Shown here one piece after another: positions 22,801-34,004 of a stretch of DNA of 64,000 nt (the first letter of the stretch is position 1; each line of letters starts with the position of its first letter). The stretch comes from Amborella trichopoda (taxonomy: Eukaryota > Streptophyta > Magnoliopsida > Amborellales > Amborellaceae). Under the pieces are notes generated by a model. That model saw nothing but the letters and a program-made list of their open reading frames with translations. It ran no database searches and was not told where the DNA came from. The position numbers and the translations under genes are program-made. The DNA is taken from assembly GCF_000471905.2 (NCBI RefSeq), contig NW_006499435.1, positions 708,156 to 772,155 on the forward strand. The letters run 5' to 3'.

Positions 22801-23669
22801 TTGCACGAGTCAAAAATGGAGAGAGACAACATTCTTGCATGAATGGCTTTTTCTTATAATGTGACGTTTATAAGTGCTTTTCTTGAGAGACGATATTGAT
22901 GTTGTGATGTGAGAGTTTGTAACTTTGTACATTATCATTGCATCTAGGGTTGCAATGGGCCCTTGAACATTAAAGCTTGGGTCGCATTAAACAAAAAAGT
23001 GACCCCCAAGGGCTTGGATGGGCATGGCCCAAGGCCGGACAGGCCAGCCCAGCCTGTTTTCTTTATTTTTTTAATTTTTCATTTAGTGGGGTAGGGCCAA
23101 GCCAGACCTGGGTCAAGGCCAGAGCCTCTTTAACCCTGTTAGGGCAAAGCAATGCGGACCAGGGCAGGTGCTTGCCCTAGACCCGCCCCGTTGCCAGCCC
23201 TATGTTGCATAAAATAATTTTTCACATAATTTCCGGTTTTACTGTTCTTCAACAGGTCAGAGAGGACGACGTGTTACCCGATGGGACCGAGCTGAAGAAG
23301 GGCACAAAAGTCATCTATGCCATCTACTCAATGGGGCGCATGGAAAGCATATGGGGAGAAGACTGCCTCAAATTCAAGCCCCAAAGGTGGCTCAGAGATG
23401 GCAAATTCACAAGTGAATCAGCCTACAAATTCACAGCTTTTAATGGAGGCCCAAGGCTTTGTTTGGGCAAAGATTTTGCTTATTATCAAATGAAATATGT
23501 GGCCTCTTCCATTCTGTATGAATACCATGTTAGGGTTTTGGAGGGCCACCAAGTTGAGCCCAAGCTTGCCCTAACCATGTACATGAAGCATGGTTTGAGG
23601 GTCACCTTGCAAAGGAGAAAGAATCCTGGCCGTCCAATTCAGATAAAAGAGAATGTGGCTCCTCCATAA
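19848..23669 (+). CDS. Cytochrome P450, CYP86B1-like fatty-acid omega-hydroxylase
   Basis: Two exons, 19848-21047 (400 codons) and 23256-23669 (137 codons plus stop), encode 537 residues, close to the usual CYP86B length. The phase-0 intron has a GT donor at 21048 and a TTCAACAG acceptor ending at 23255. It splits HKE|VREDD. Visible features are an N-terminal membrane anchor (about 28-43), the hinge ASWPLLGMLPSLL, the I-helix AGRDTS (324-329), the K-helix E-x-x-R (EALR, 386-389), PQRW in place of PERW (442-445), and the heme loop FNGGPRLCLG with Cys469. Stretches such as LTFDNVCMIAFGVDPGCL and SALR-like EALRLYPSVPVDHKEV match the CYP86B clade. Arabidopsis CYP86B1 omega-hydroxylates C22-C24 acyl groups for suberin at the ER. 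The same role is inferred here. No defect is seen; reading exon 1 through the donor stops after five codons. The intron carries two transposons. Confidence 0.93.
21429..21816 (-). mobile_element. MITE family A, copy A4, in the P450 intron
   Basis: 388 bp, reverse orientation: left GGGAAAAGTTTGTATTAGAG, then CCAGGCTCTAAACAATCAAA; right GTTTAGGGCCTACGGCC, then TATACAAACCGCACCC. Flanks share only TACCT (near 21420 and 21817), so the target duplication has decayed. It sits 380 bp inside the intron and would be spliced out. Confidence 0.8.
22946..23202. mobile_element. hAT-like non-autonomous element in the P450 intron
   Basis: About 257 bp with GC-rich ends: left CTAGGGTTGCAATGGGCCC; right inverted GCCCCGTTGCCAGCCCTA. 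The flanks carry a 6-of-8 match (CATTGCAT / TGTTGCAT), in keeping with an 8-bp hAT duplication. The right end lies only ~50 bp from the exon 2 acceptor. Confidence 0.6.
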
Positions 23670-23817
23670 CTGGAAGCACACTGTAGAAATATGGGGTTCA
23701 GGGTTGTTCACTTTTGTTTTTAATTGTACGATTTTGGGCGATCTATTAGTGCTGGTGTTATAGGGATGTATATGATTGAAGTGGCTTGGATATAATGTAT
23801 GAGGTTAGGTAATATGG

Positions 23818-23824
23818 AATAAAA
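23818..23824 (+). terminator. Polyadenylation signal of the P450 gene
   Basis: AATAAAA lies about 150 bp downstream of the P450 stop codon, in a T-rich context. Plausible near-upstream poly(A) element. Confidence 0.45.
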
Positions 23825-23829
23825 TTATT

Positions 23830-24420
23830 TTTCTCAAGTGTTGGATTTTCTTGAGAAATGGATCTCTTTCCTTGCAATAATGGAAAAAAAAAAATACATA
23901 TTTCTTGTATGACTTCTTTTAAGGCTTGTTTGATTGCGGGAAGGCAAACGTTTCTTGAAAGCTAGAAGTTTCTCTTTTATGGGAAGTAGAATGTTCTCTT
24001 TATGAAATTGATATTTTACTGTTATTTTTTGTTGATATTCACGTGAATTATTGATGTTACCGTATCCATTATTTGAAATGTTTTTAACATATTGTATGTA
24101 GTACTTTGAATTCTCTTTTGCTAATTTTATAAAAATTATTTTTACCATAAATAATATATTTCTAATACATGAATATACTGATAATTATCTTATAATAACC
24201 CAATAAAAAAAAAATACAAATATGACAATGTCACAATAAGAATTGTGACTGATTATATACCAATAATTATAATTATCACTAATTTTGAGCCAAAAGCTTA
24301 AACAAGACATGCTTTCTTGGCTTGGGAATGATAGATAGGACCATTTAGGTTTCGAACTATTAGAATTTGTATTACTCATAAGTAAGTCCCATATGCACAT
24401 CTTTAACAAAACAAATAACT
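23830..24420. other. Intergenic DNA, no gene seen
   Basis: AT-rich sequence between the P450 and a repeat block. I see nothing that can be supported as a gene. Confidence 0.5.
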
Positions 24421-24449
24421 CATACTTCAAACAGCCGCCATTCAAACAG

Positions 24450-24716
24450 ATTTTAAATGGACGCATAACGCGCAACGGTTATGCATCCGTTAGCAAGTAA
24501 AGATTCTTTTGTGTTTTATCCCTAACGGATGCACGCAACAGTTTTCGTCTCAACCGTTGCTTATTGCAAGAAAACGGATGTGTGTTTGCACAATGGCTTT
24601 CGCGCTAACCATTGCTTCTCACAAGAAAACGGATGCACGTTAGCGCAACGGCTTTCGGGCCTAACCGTTGCTTCTTACTAAAAAAAACGAATGTACGTTA
24701 ACGCAACAACTTTTAT
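24450..24716. repeat. Subterminal-type minisatellite, ~57-bp unit
   Basis: Three to four units, each with AACGGATGCACG(TTAG)CGCAAC, then GGCTTTCG, CTAACCGTTGCTTCT and an A-rich spacer. The words ACGGATG and CCGTTGC are inverted-repeat related to AACGG. Arrays of this kind are typical of the subterminal regions of CACTA elements. Element termini were not located. Confidence 0.65.
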
Positions 24717-25073
24717 ATAATTTTCTTTGTAAATTTTAAACTTTTAATGGAGGCGAGCCAAACTCGCATGCACGACAAGCAGTAGAATAAGGCTATTTTA
24801 TTCCTACGGCTAAAAAGGATAACATCCAAACAGAGGCATTTGTACAATAGATGGAAATAAATTGCTCAACATTGTACTGGTATCTCATTGATAAAATATG
24901 TTTGTGATTGCTAGAAGGGTGCTAATGAACACAAGGCAGAAGACAACTAAGCTTAAATATTGGTAGCAATTAATGTTGATGAGAAATTGCATAAGAGTAT
25001 TAGGTTTGGACACTAAATTTTAAGAACAACGCCATTTTTTTCATCCACCTATTTTAAGAGTTATACATACCCT

Positions 25074-25469
25074 TGTTGAGGATTGATGTCTTGTATTTCG
25101 AAGAAATAAATCTGTCAAAGTGGAGTCAAAGGGACGACTCTAGAAGGCCGTTAAAAGCCCAAAATAGATCCATACATAGGGTACTTTGATAATTTGTATC
25201 TTCTACATGGGACTTTGTATATTATTGTGATGGGGTTCTTTTAGGGTTAAGGAAAAATAGAGATTTCTTTATAATACGATAGCAAAGAGATGCGTGAGGA
25301 AGAGAGTCAATGTAACCCTATTTTTCATTGCCAGTAAAGAAGCTCTCATCTCCCCGTGGACGTAGGCATGTTGGCGAACGACATATATCTTTGCGTTGTA
25401 GTTGGTTGTCTCTTTCGTTTGTGTTTGTTTCTTTTTTCTTGTTTTCGTTGATTATTTTTCGTTTCAACA
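25074..25469 (+). repeat. Copia-2 5' LTR
   Basis: 396 bp, TGTTGAGGATTG...TTTCAACA. It is followed by the primer-binding site at 25473-25485, which is complementary to the 3' end of initiator tRNA-Met with one change from the usual TGGTATCAGAGC. Confidence 0.92.
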
Positions 25470-25536
25470 AATTGGTATCGGAGCCTACCAGGTTATTCCA
25501 CTTTTTAGGGTTTTCTACCACGATAGCAAGAAAGGG

Positions 25537-26275
25537 ATCAAGCGTCAAGTATGACATTGAGAAGTTTAATAGAAAGAACAACTTCACTCTTTGACGACGA
25601 ATGATGAAAAATCCTTTGATACAACAAGGTCTAGATAAAGCTTTGCCAGGGATATCGAAGAAATCAACAAAGATAGATGCTGAAGAGTGGCAAGAGATTG
25701 AGGAAATGGCGGTAAGTGTGATTCATTTAAATCTATCAGATGATGCCTTGTATTATGTGGTGGCCCTAAAAACTGCTCCGGAGGTTTGGACAAACCTCGA
25801 GAGTATTTACATGACGAAATCTTTGAAGAACAAGTAGTTCTTGAAGAAGCAGTTGTATTCTCTTCAGGAGGAAGAAGACACAGATCTGCTTGAACATCTC
25901 ACCGAGTTCAAACGGATCATAAGCCAGTTAACAAGCCTTGAGATCGAAATCGAAGATGAAGACAAAGCCCTACTTTTGTTGGCTTCGCTTCCAAGATCAT
26001 ACAATCACTTGGTTACGACTCTACTGTACAGGAAGGAGACTCTTGAGACAGACGAAGTCACTGCTACTCTTTTGTCAAACAAGACAATGAAGAAGACTCG
26101 CAGTATTAAATCTCAAGGAGAAAGTTTATTTGGAAAACGCAAAGAGAGTCATGAAAGGGGCACATCAAATCAAAAGAGGTCTGGAAGCAGAAGTCGGTTA
26201 AAATCAAAGGGGAATGACAAGTTTACTTGTTATTACTGCAAAAATGTCATATGAAGAGAGACTGCACGAAAACAA
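25537..26275 (+). pseudogene. Copia-2 gag remnant
   Basis: The translation contains KYDIEKFNRKNNFTL, a stop where Trp is expected, then MMKNPLIQQGLDKALPG. Next come the UBN2-type gag domain (DALYYVVALKTAPEVWTNLE, LLEHLTEFKRII.QL, ALLLLASLPRSYNHLVTTLL) and a CCHC zinc knuckle (CYYCKN...HMKRDC) broken by a one-base frameshift near 26245. A second stop lies at about 25835. It is non-functional. Confidence 0.88.
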
Positions 26276-26349
26276 ATGAGGATATAAAGATGAAAAAAAC
26301 AAGAAAAGCATATGATGAAGCTAACATGTACTAGGGAAATCTCCTGTTT

Positions 26350-27904
26350 CGAAAATGCTCTGAGTGATGCACAGAGTGATAAATGGATGACAGCCATGAT
26401 AGAGGAGAAGGAGTCTCTGCAAAAGAACAAGACTTGGGAGCTTGTCGAGAGGCTCAAGGGAAGGAAAGTGATTGGGTGCAAGTGAATCTTTTAGAAGAAA
26501 GACACATCAACAGAAAAGGAATGTGAGAGGTTCAAAGCTGGGCTTGTAGCAAAGGGCTACGCTCAGAAAGAGATAGTAGACTACAATGAAATATTCTCTC
26601 TGATTGTCAAGCACACTTCAATAAGGGTATTAGTTGCTTTAATAGTCATGTTTGATTTGGAGCTAGAATAACTTGATGTGAAGACAATGTTTCTTCATGG
26701 TGATCTGGAGGAACAAATCTTTATGAAGCGACCTGAAGGCTTCAAGGTGCATAAAAAAGGATATCAAATTTGCTTGCTCAAGAGATTGCTTTAATGTTTT
26801 AAATAATCTCTCAAGCAGTAGCACAAGCGCTTCGACTCTTTCAAGGTGCAGATGGGCTATTCAAGAAGCGAGTATGATTGTTATATTTATTTTAAAGTTC
26901 TTGATGATAATTCCTTCATTCTCTTGATGTTTTATGTTGATGATATGCTCATCGCTGCCAAGAATGCATATGACATAACATCTCTCAAGTTTATGTTAAG
27001 TTCTGAGTGTGATATGAAGGATCTAGGGGCTGCTAATAGGATCCTTGGTATGGATATTCATACAGATAGAAGTGCAGGTAAACTCTAGGTAACTCAGAAA
27101 AAGTATGTTGAAAAAGCGCTGGAGCATTTCAACATAGAAAATATCAGGCCAGTCAGCACTCCATTGGCGAGTCATTTCAAGTTATCTGAACGTTAGTGTC
27201 CCCCTGCGGATGAGGAGATAAAGCAGATGTCTCTGGTGCAATATGTTAGCACAATTGGAAGCCTCATGTATGCTATGGTTTGTAGCAGGTCGGATTTATC
27301 TCATGCTATCAGTATTGTTAGTCGATACATGAGTAATCCTCGTAGGGAGCATTGGAATGCAATTAAGTGGATTTTCAAATATCTGAGCGGGATGTCAAAC
27401 CTCGAAATTATGTTCAGTAGGAATAGAAACTCTACAGAACTAGTGGAATATATCGATTTCGACTATACTGGTGATTTAGACAAGCAGAGATGTACTACAG
27501 GGTATGCATTCACACTAGCGGGTGGACCTATTTTATGGAAGGCAATACTTCAATCCACAGTTGCCTTGTCTACGACAAAGACAAAGTACATGACAGCAGC
27601 TGAAGCTGCAAAGGAGGCGATATGGTTGAATGGTTTGGTTCATGAGTTAGGGTTGGAGCCAGAAGGTACTGTGCTGCATTGTGATAGTCAAAGTGCCATA
27701 AATCTTGCAAAGAATCAAGTGTTTCATGTAAAGAAAAAGCACATTGATGTAAAGTTGCACAAGATCAAGGAGCTTGTGTTAGAAGAAATCATTCACTTGA
27801 AGAAAATTCATACAAATGATAACCCTGCAAATATACTTATAAAGCCTATCACTAAAGAGAAGTTCAAGCTTTGCTTGGACTTGTTTAATGTCACTCATTG
27901 TTGA
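26350..27904 (+). pseudogene. Copia-2 reverse transcriptase / RNase H remnant
   Basis: RT begins with SDKWMTAMIEEKESL, KNKTWELV and VAKGYAQKE, then LDVKTMFLHGDLEEQIFM, the YVDD active-site box (FYVDDMLIAAKN, about 26930) and MKDLGAANRILGMDI. RNase H follows from about 27410 (DFDYTGDLDKQRCTTGYAFT, LSTTKTKYM, CDSQSAINLAKN, HVKKKHIDVKLHKI). Stops and frameshifts occur at about 26485, 26670, 26795-26815, 27087 and 27195. The last open stretch (27227-27904) is intact but lacks the rest of the polyprotein. One catalytic change is visible: TKTKYM where (E)AEYM is usual. Confidence 0.9.
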
Positions 27905-28017
27905 AAGTGAGAAAAGTACCCCATGACAGGTGAGAGTGCAGTCGCTTACCTTTATAGAGGTACAGAGATAAAGACATCTTCAGACTGGCTCGACACAATT
28001 CAAGCCAAGGTAGAGAT

Positions 28018-28413
28018 TGTTGAGGATTGATGTCTTGCATTCTAAAGAAATAGATCTGTCAAGGTGGAGTCAAAGGGACGACTCCGGAGAGCTGTTAAAA
28101 GCTCGAAATAGATCCGTACATTGGGTATTTTGGTAACTTATACCATCTGCCTGGGACTATATATATTGTTGCAATGGGGGTTCTTTTAAGGATAAGGAAA
28201 AACAGAAATTTCTTTGTAGTACAAAAGCAAAGAGAGGCGTGAGGAAGAGAGTTATTGTAACCCTATTCTCCATTGCCAGTAAAGAAGCTATCATCTTCAC
28301 GTGGACGTAGACAGGTTGCCGAACCACGTATATCTTTACGTTGTGGTTGGTTGTCTCTTTCTTTTGTATTTGTTTCTTTTTTCTTGTTTTGTGAATTGTT
28401 TTTCATTTCAACA
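28018..28413 (+). repeat. Copia-2 3' LTR
   Basis: 396 bp, the same length and ends as the 5' LTR. It is preceded by a purine-rich AAGGTAGAGAT (polypurine tract, somewhat eroded). Confidence 0.92.
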
Positions 28414-28559
28414 ACCCTAACTTACTCTCATTGAGAAGCTTAATTTTATAGGAAAAATATATATTAAGATCATTTATGTTTAATACAAACAGATAACAAT
28501 CATTTTTTGCTGTTAAATTTGAAATCACGTTATTGGAGATGTAGCATTGACCATGCCCA

Positions 28560-28583
28560 AAAAAAAAAAAAAAAAAAAAAAAA
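28560..28583. repeat. Poly(A) run
   Basis: 24 consecutive A residues, 3' of the HD-domain gene. No adjacent retroposon body was recognised. Confidence 0.8.
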
Positions 28584-28957
28584 GACTTTCTCATGCTTCT
28601 CCAAGCTTGTCGAATTTCATATATAACGGCTAGATAAGATTATGACGTTTTTATACTGAATATAAATGATCGTATAGTATACAATCCCAATTTTATAACC
28701 CTACTCTATGACTAGAAAAAACTATATTCCCCTTATTCCCCAAAATAAATACAAATGTTCAAGGTTGCCCAACAAAGTGAGCAGACATACTTTGATATTA
28801 TTGTTAGCATCCAAACCGGGCATTACAAATTTCACAAAACAAGAGTATTGGCTATTATTGCTTAGATACATAATAAGTTCTGTAGCATTCCCTTCAACAA
28901 GGTAAATACAGAATCGGTAACAAAAAATAATACATACCCTCCCTATGTTTCTCTTGA

Positions 28958-31900
28958 TCAAGCTTTGCCATCCCATTCTTCATAAAACTCTGATAAGAAG
29001 TCCTGCATGAACTTGTGCCTTTTTTCTGCCATTCTACGTCCGGCCTGATAAAATTACAAATTGCATCAATAAATATAAGAGAGTGAACTAAAATAACAAA
29101 ACATGAACCAGGACTAAATAATTAAGCTTTTGGCGGACATAAAATAAGTCAAATTTTGTAAACATCAATACGAAAATAAATGTTTAGCATGCATCACCAC
29201 TGGGACAGGAGAATGAGATGCAAAATTTGGGATAGTAAACCCAAGTTGCTCTCTTTATTTGCCCTCTTCGTATCCACCTAAAGCTCTTAAGGAATCCATC
29301 TCCCTCTTAGGTCCTTCACTTCTCTTTGTAGTGGTAACTCTCTCAAACCAGTCCTTTATCTTATGCAGTTCCCACAACATAAAATAATTTCAAAGGAACT
29401 AAAATAGCAAAAGGGAATGGTTCTTGAAAGAGAACACAAGCATGATAAAACCACCACACAAAATATCTTAGTTCAGATCACCGGTCAAAGATATTACATG
29501 CTTGCACTCTTTTAACTGTCTAAAATTTTTCCCTTGCATTCAATTACCAAATGATAAAAGTATCCATCAGTACAACATTTGAAATCTTTCTTTAAACAGC
29601 TTTTGAATCACCAAAAGTATGTCGAGTGTGCAGAAAAAAAACCTCATGCATCAAGTGCAATTTATGTTATTTCAGAAGCACCATAAACTAAAAGTATTGA
29701 ATCCTAACTATAATGCCTCATTTCTATACTCCCACACACCCTGAAAGTTCATTAAGAGTTACTCTCTATCATTGCTTTTGGACTTGGCCGAGTAGACTCG
29801 GACTCGGCCAAGTTACTCGGCATCGGCCTATGGGCGAGGCCAAGTACTATGTTCCGATTTTATATGTATATTATATATGCCAAACCATATTCACACAGTC
29901 GAGATGCTCTTTTGGCTATTATGCATGCTCGGCAGTCCCATGTCCCAATATTGAATAGAAAACTGGATGTTTCTTATATTATTAAAAATAATAATAATAA
30001 GCCCCATCGTGCAACGGGCAGGAAATGATACAGAACCTATTGAAGATGCCCCATATCCATTCACCAGTGTGCTACTTGACTGTTACTGATATAGATAAGT
30101 ATCGCATTGTATATATAAATTATTAGATTTTGTTATTTCTTTTTTTAAACGTGACATGAACTCGGCCGATTTACTCGAACTTGATCGAATAACTCGCCTC
30201 AGCCAACGTCCGAGTACCTATCTTTTGAACACTGCTCTCTACTTTAAGGTAGTTTCATGTTTTACCTCTGTTTTCATTAGGTCCTTGAGCTTCAGAAGTT
30301 TCTCATGGAAATGATTCAGAGTAGTCTGCTTCTCATCTTTCTTCATATACTCTTGCTTTGAGAGTTCCAACCGAGGTTTGATTTCGGGATCATGCAGCAC
30401 ATTGTTCCGATTTCCACCAAATGTGAAGCAGCGAGCAATTCCTGAGTTTATCGAACAAAAGTATCAGATTTACTTCAAATATATTAAATTAGAAAATTCT
30501 CAGAAAGAAATCCCCCCACCAGAAAAAACTACACCAAAATGACTAGTGAGGTTATCAAAGATAAACTCCATGGTATCCACTAGGAGCACCAAATTTGCCA
30601 AGATGCACTGGATTCAAATAGTTTGAGAATTGTACCAGTAATTAATTTCATATAAATGGTTCTTCATTTTTCTTCTTTTTATTGTAAGACGAGCAAAATG
30701 CCCATGCATGAAGAAGTCTAAGAAGCACACTTGAAGTTGATTTGATATTTGAATCACATAAGTTGGCTGTGAATGACATAGCTCAGGGAGGCCGCAAAAA
30801 GAAAATAGATTCAAAAAGTTCTATAAGTAAAGAACTTCAGTAAAAGACTGTAAAAAAGCTGACAAGAAAAGCATTAAACAATCAATAAATTTTCGGTGAG
30901 TTCACCAACTCATTCATCCGCCACAGTTTTTAAGGGATTTAGGACCTGAAACACGTCCTAAATCACTGCAATCATTTCCACTACAGATCCATGAATTTGG
31001 AGCTCTAAAAATAGTGTTGGCCTGATGATCTTTGAAGAATTAAGACAAATGGCCCCAAAATAAAGGATACCAGATGAACCACTTTTAAGGCTCAAAATTT
31101 TCCTTTTTTTTTTTTTTTTTTTCTTGATTCATGATCATAATGGTCAAGATCATAGACCTATGAAGATTTGGATCCTCAATCCTTCTCCAAGATGGACTTT
31201 GGAAGGTGGACGTACTAGAATAGGTGCATTTGGGATTATCCCTATAAGTACATGACTACTATGACATACTCAGAAAACATGTCATGAACTAAAAACAGCC
31301 TTTATGTTTCAAACAGATGTCTATGATAACACAGGAGAATGATATAGAACGCGTACCAATGGCCCCAATTGCATCCAAGCGATCAGCATCTTGCACCACC
31401 CCAAACTCTGGAAGACTTTTATTACATGAAACTCCAGAAATCTCGTTCTTAAAACCTGAAAGAACATGAGTTGGTACCTAATAAAATTGGCAAGGTTTTC
31501 CCATTTCATTCTTTAACATGCACTTATTTATCATCGAGCTACATTTGATAACATTGTCGCTTGCCTTTGATGATAAAAATTTAAAAAGAAGTAAAATAAA
31601 ATAAAATGCCCAAATACTCAGACTTAGATTCATAATCATCACAACTCATACTCTTTTCCGATAATTGTACCCAGCGTGTATTTAGACTAATTAACAAAGA
31701 AGTCTAAAAATTGTTTAGCAAACTTAATAAAAGATTAAGCCTTGACTGCTTTCTTAAGGGAGAAGATCAAATTCAAAACAATTTTAATGAGGAAGTGTTA
31801 TTAGTGAAAGGCATATGCACAATGTCAATAATACAATAGAAAATACAAATTTTCCAAAGCAAACCAAGAAAACACAGCTCTGGTGTCTTTAAACAATTAG

Positions 31901-32912
31901 TTTCAACAAAACACCCATCACCTTGACTTCACGCAAAATTCAGTCCCCGAAATTATTCACCTCCTGAGATGTTTCATAGTTTCAAACATTGGAAGTCACA
32001 AACATTGAAATTGATGGCTATTTTTCCCAGATAGGTCAAACTGTTTGCTGTTAAAGTGTGAATTTATGCAAAATAGTGGACAATGGGATAGCTTAACTGG
32101 TCGGGATTGAATTATTTGACTCTTCTAAAAACTGGAACTTGATCATAAAAGTAAATAACATTTGATTTAGCTGAGATTTAGGGCATTGCTAAATAGATTA
32201 GTTTTGTTCAAAGTGAGGCAGGCCATGAAGGGAAACTAAGATAATACGAGCTTTCTATAAGTCCCCATATGATAAGATATATGTATCTAGAAGCCAATGT
32301 CCCATTGGATCTATTTTATCAAATGGTTAGAAGTGAACCGACAACAATGTTACATACTAATTATAGCGGGAAGAGAATAACTACACTAGTTTGAAACATC
32401 ATAGACAACTCACTACCAACCATCCAATCAAAGAATGGACAGATGTTGGTCCCAAAGGCACAACAAGAAAACAATTTCTTTGAAGTTGCATCTTTGATAC
32501 TACACTAGGAGTGTAGGAGGTGTATCTTTATTCAGATACTTTGCTAGTAGGTAAGCATCTTCTTAAACCTTATATCACAGAACCAGCTCACTCATTGATG
32601 TTCATTGACCAGAATTTAGGAGCGCTTGGTCCTTCGTTCATTAGGGCTGTACTCACTAATTATATATTATCATAGAAGAGTCTCTCTCTCTCTCTCTCTC
32701 TCTCNNNNNNNNNNNNNNNNNNNNNNNNNNNNNNNNNNNNNNNNNNNNNNNNNNNNNNNNNNNNNNNNNNNNNNNNNNNNNNNNNNNNNNNNNNNNNNNN
32801 NNNNNNNNNNNNNNNNNNNACGTAACGTAAGGTAGTACGGTCGTTCGTTCGTTCGTTCGTTACGTTACGTACGTACGTACTACTACTAACTTAATTATTA
32901 TTATATATAGAG

Positions 32913-32992
<80 letters not shown>

Positions 32993-33799
32993 AATGAAAA
33001 GATTATTGTTTTTCTTTTAAGCATATAATTTTAAATAAGAGGATGAAAATGGAGAACCATTTCTGCTTCCTTTGATCATGCATGGCAATATGGGAAAGCA
33101 TAAAAACAAACACAAAACTAGCAATTATTACTTTTCAATCTTTAGCTTCAAAACCAAAATTTCACGAAGGTAAATGCTCACCCATGGCATCTATGATGCC
33201 CACTATCTTTTCCCTCTTCCAATCATCAACCCCATTCTCCTCCAGAAATCTCTCTACCATCTTCTCATCAGAAGCATCCCTAAACATCAAATGAGAAAAC
33301 CCAAAACAATTTCCCAAACAAGAAAACAGCAAAAAAAAAAAAAGAACGATCATAAAGAAAATCACCCACCTCACATATTTGTAGTCCCCTGCAAACCCAA
33401 TGAATCAACGAAACCTCTAATTAAGCTCACAAAAGAATGAAACAATTCCAAAATAAACAACCATTTTCAATTGAGAGAGAGAGAGAGGAAGAGCGAGAAG
33501 TCCACCTATGTCATGAAGCAGAGCAGCAAGCTCGATCTGCAGGCAATAAACAACACAGGGAGTGGATAATCTACTACATGGGGATGGAAATCCCAGAGAG
33601 AGAAACAAGGACTGGAAATGAGAAGGTGGTGGATTGGAGTTACTATCTCAAGTGTGTCCGGAGATGTCAAGTTCTCTTGTAATGCTAGTGAGAGAGCAAG
33701 GTTTCTCACTCTAAAAGCGTGGAATGCATCGTGTGAGGCGTCCCAACCCCGCATGATCCTTTGAACCAGCTCCTCTGCTCTTCTTACGACCTCTCCCAT
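28958..33799 (-). CDS. HD-domain metal-dependent phosphohydrolase (YpgQ/YedJ-like)
   Basis: Seven exons on the minus strand: 33799-33644, 33536-33506, 33388-33370, 33279-33182, 31455-31357, 30441-30266 and 29044-28958. All introns are GT-AG and reading phases join exactly. The product is 221 residues. HD-superfamily metal ligands are visible: SHDAFH (22-27), ALLHDIGDYKY with His60-Asp61, and QDADRLDAIGAIG (123-135). The rest (VERFLEENGVDDW, GIARCFTFGGNRNNVLHDP, TTLNHFHEKLLKLKDLMKTEAG, KFMQDFLSEFYEEWDG) matches the plant and bacterial family throughout. Family members are small soluble phosphohydrolases of nucleotide-like metabolites; the substrate here is unknown. I chose the ATG at 33799, which starts MGEVVRRAEELV like homologues; an in-frame ATG at 33853 would add 18 residues. 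SHDAFHAF has Phe where relatives usually have Trp. Exons 2 and 3 are tiny (31 and 19 nt). The 1726-bp fourth intron contains an assembly gap. Confidence 0.92.
29770..30230. mobile_element. Inverted-repeat element rich in CTCGGCC, intron 6 of the HD gene
   Basis: The left part (about 29785-29850: ACTTGGCCGAGTAGACTCGG, then CTCGGCCAAGTTACTCGG) is mirrored at about 30163-30222 (AACTCGGCCGATTTACTCG, ..., AACGTCCGAGTACC). The core is AT-rich. Such subterminal word clusters fit a short hAT-like element. No target duplication was verified. Confidence 0.45.
32683..32704. repeat. (TC)n microsatellite at gap edge
   Basis: A TC dinucleotide run that runs directly into the block of N. Confidence 0.9.
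32705..32819. other. Assembly gap (115 N)
   Basis: Unknown bases within intron 4 of the HD gene. The 70 bp to its right consist of ACGT, TTCG and ACT repeats that look artificial, followed by TC and AC repeats. The true length of this microsatellite region is unknown. Confidence 0.95.
32911..32993. repeat. (TC)n(AC)n compound microsatellite
   Basis: About 57 bp of TC repeats followed by about 26 bp of AC repeats, intronic. Confidence 0.95.
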
Positions 33800-34004
33800 C
33801 TCTCTCTCAAACTCTTTACTCTTTTCCCTGAAATGAGTTTCTCCCTCTCTCACAGTGACATTGGGCCTTAATTATTGCACCCATCGCCGCCAGAGACCAA
33901 TGTTGGTATTTGGACATTGGGGATTTCGTGGTGGGAAAGGTTCTTAAAATTTTACTAAAAGAGATCAAGAGGCATGAATACGAGAAAAAAAAAAAGAAAA
34001 AAAA

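Larger units (their letters stand above)
25069..28418 (+). mobile_element. Internally deleted Ty1/copia retrotransposon with both LTRs (copia-2)
   Basis: The element proper is 25074-28413 (3340 bp), flanked by an exact 5-bp target duplication ACCCT (25069-25073 and 28414-28418). It has two 396-bp LTRs beginning TGTTGAGG and ending CAACA, a primer-binding site TGGTATCGGAGCC just after the 5' LTR, gag with a zinc knuckle, then RT and RNase H. Protease and integrase are missing (junction about 26320-26350). An intact element of this lineage is ~5 kb. By eye the first ~245 LTR positions differ at roughly 15%, so the insertion is old. It resembles Tnt1/Tork-type copia elements. Confidence 0.93.

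Noticed and set aside
24450..24716. CRISPR-like array
   Set aside because: The units are contiguous and diverged, with no unique spacers, in a plant nuclear context. It is a minisatellite.
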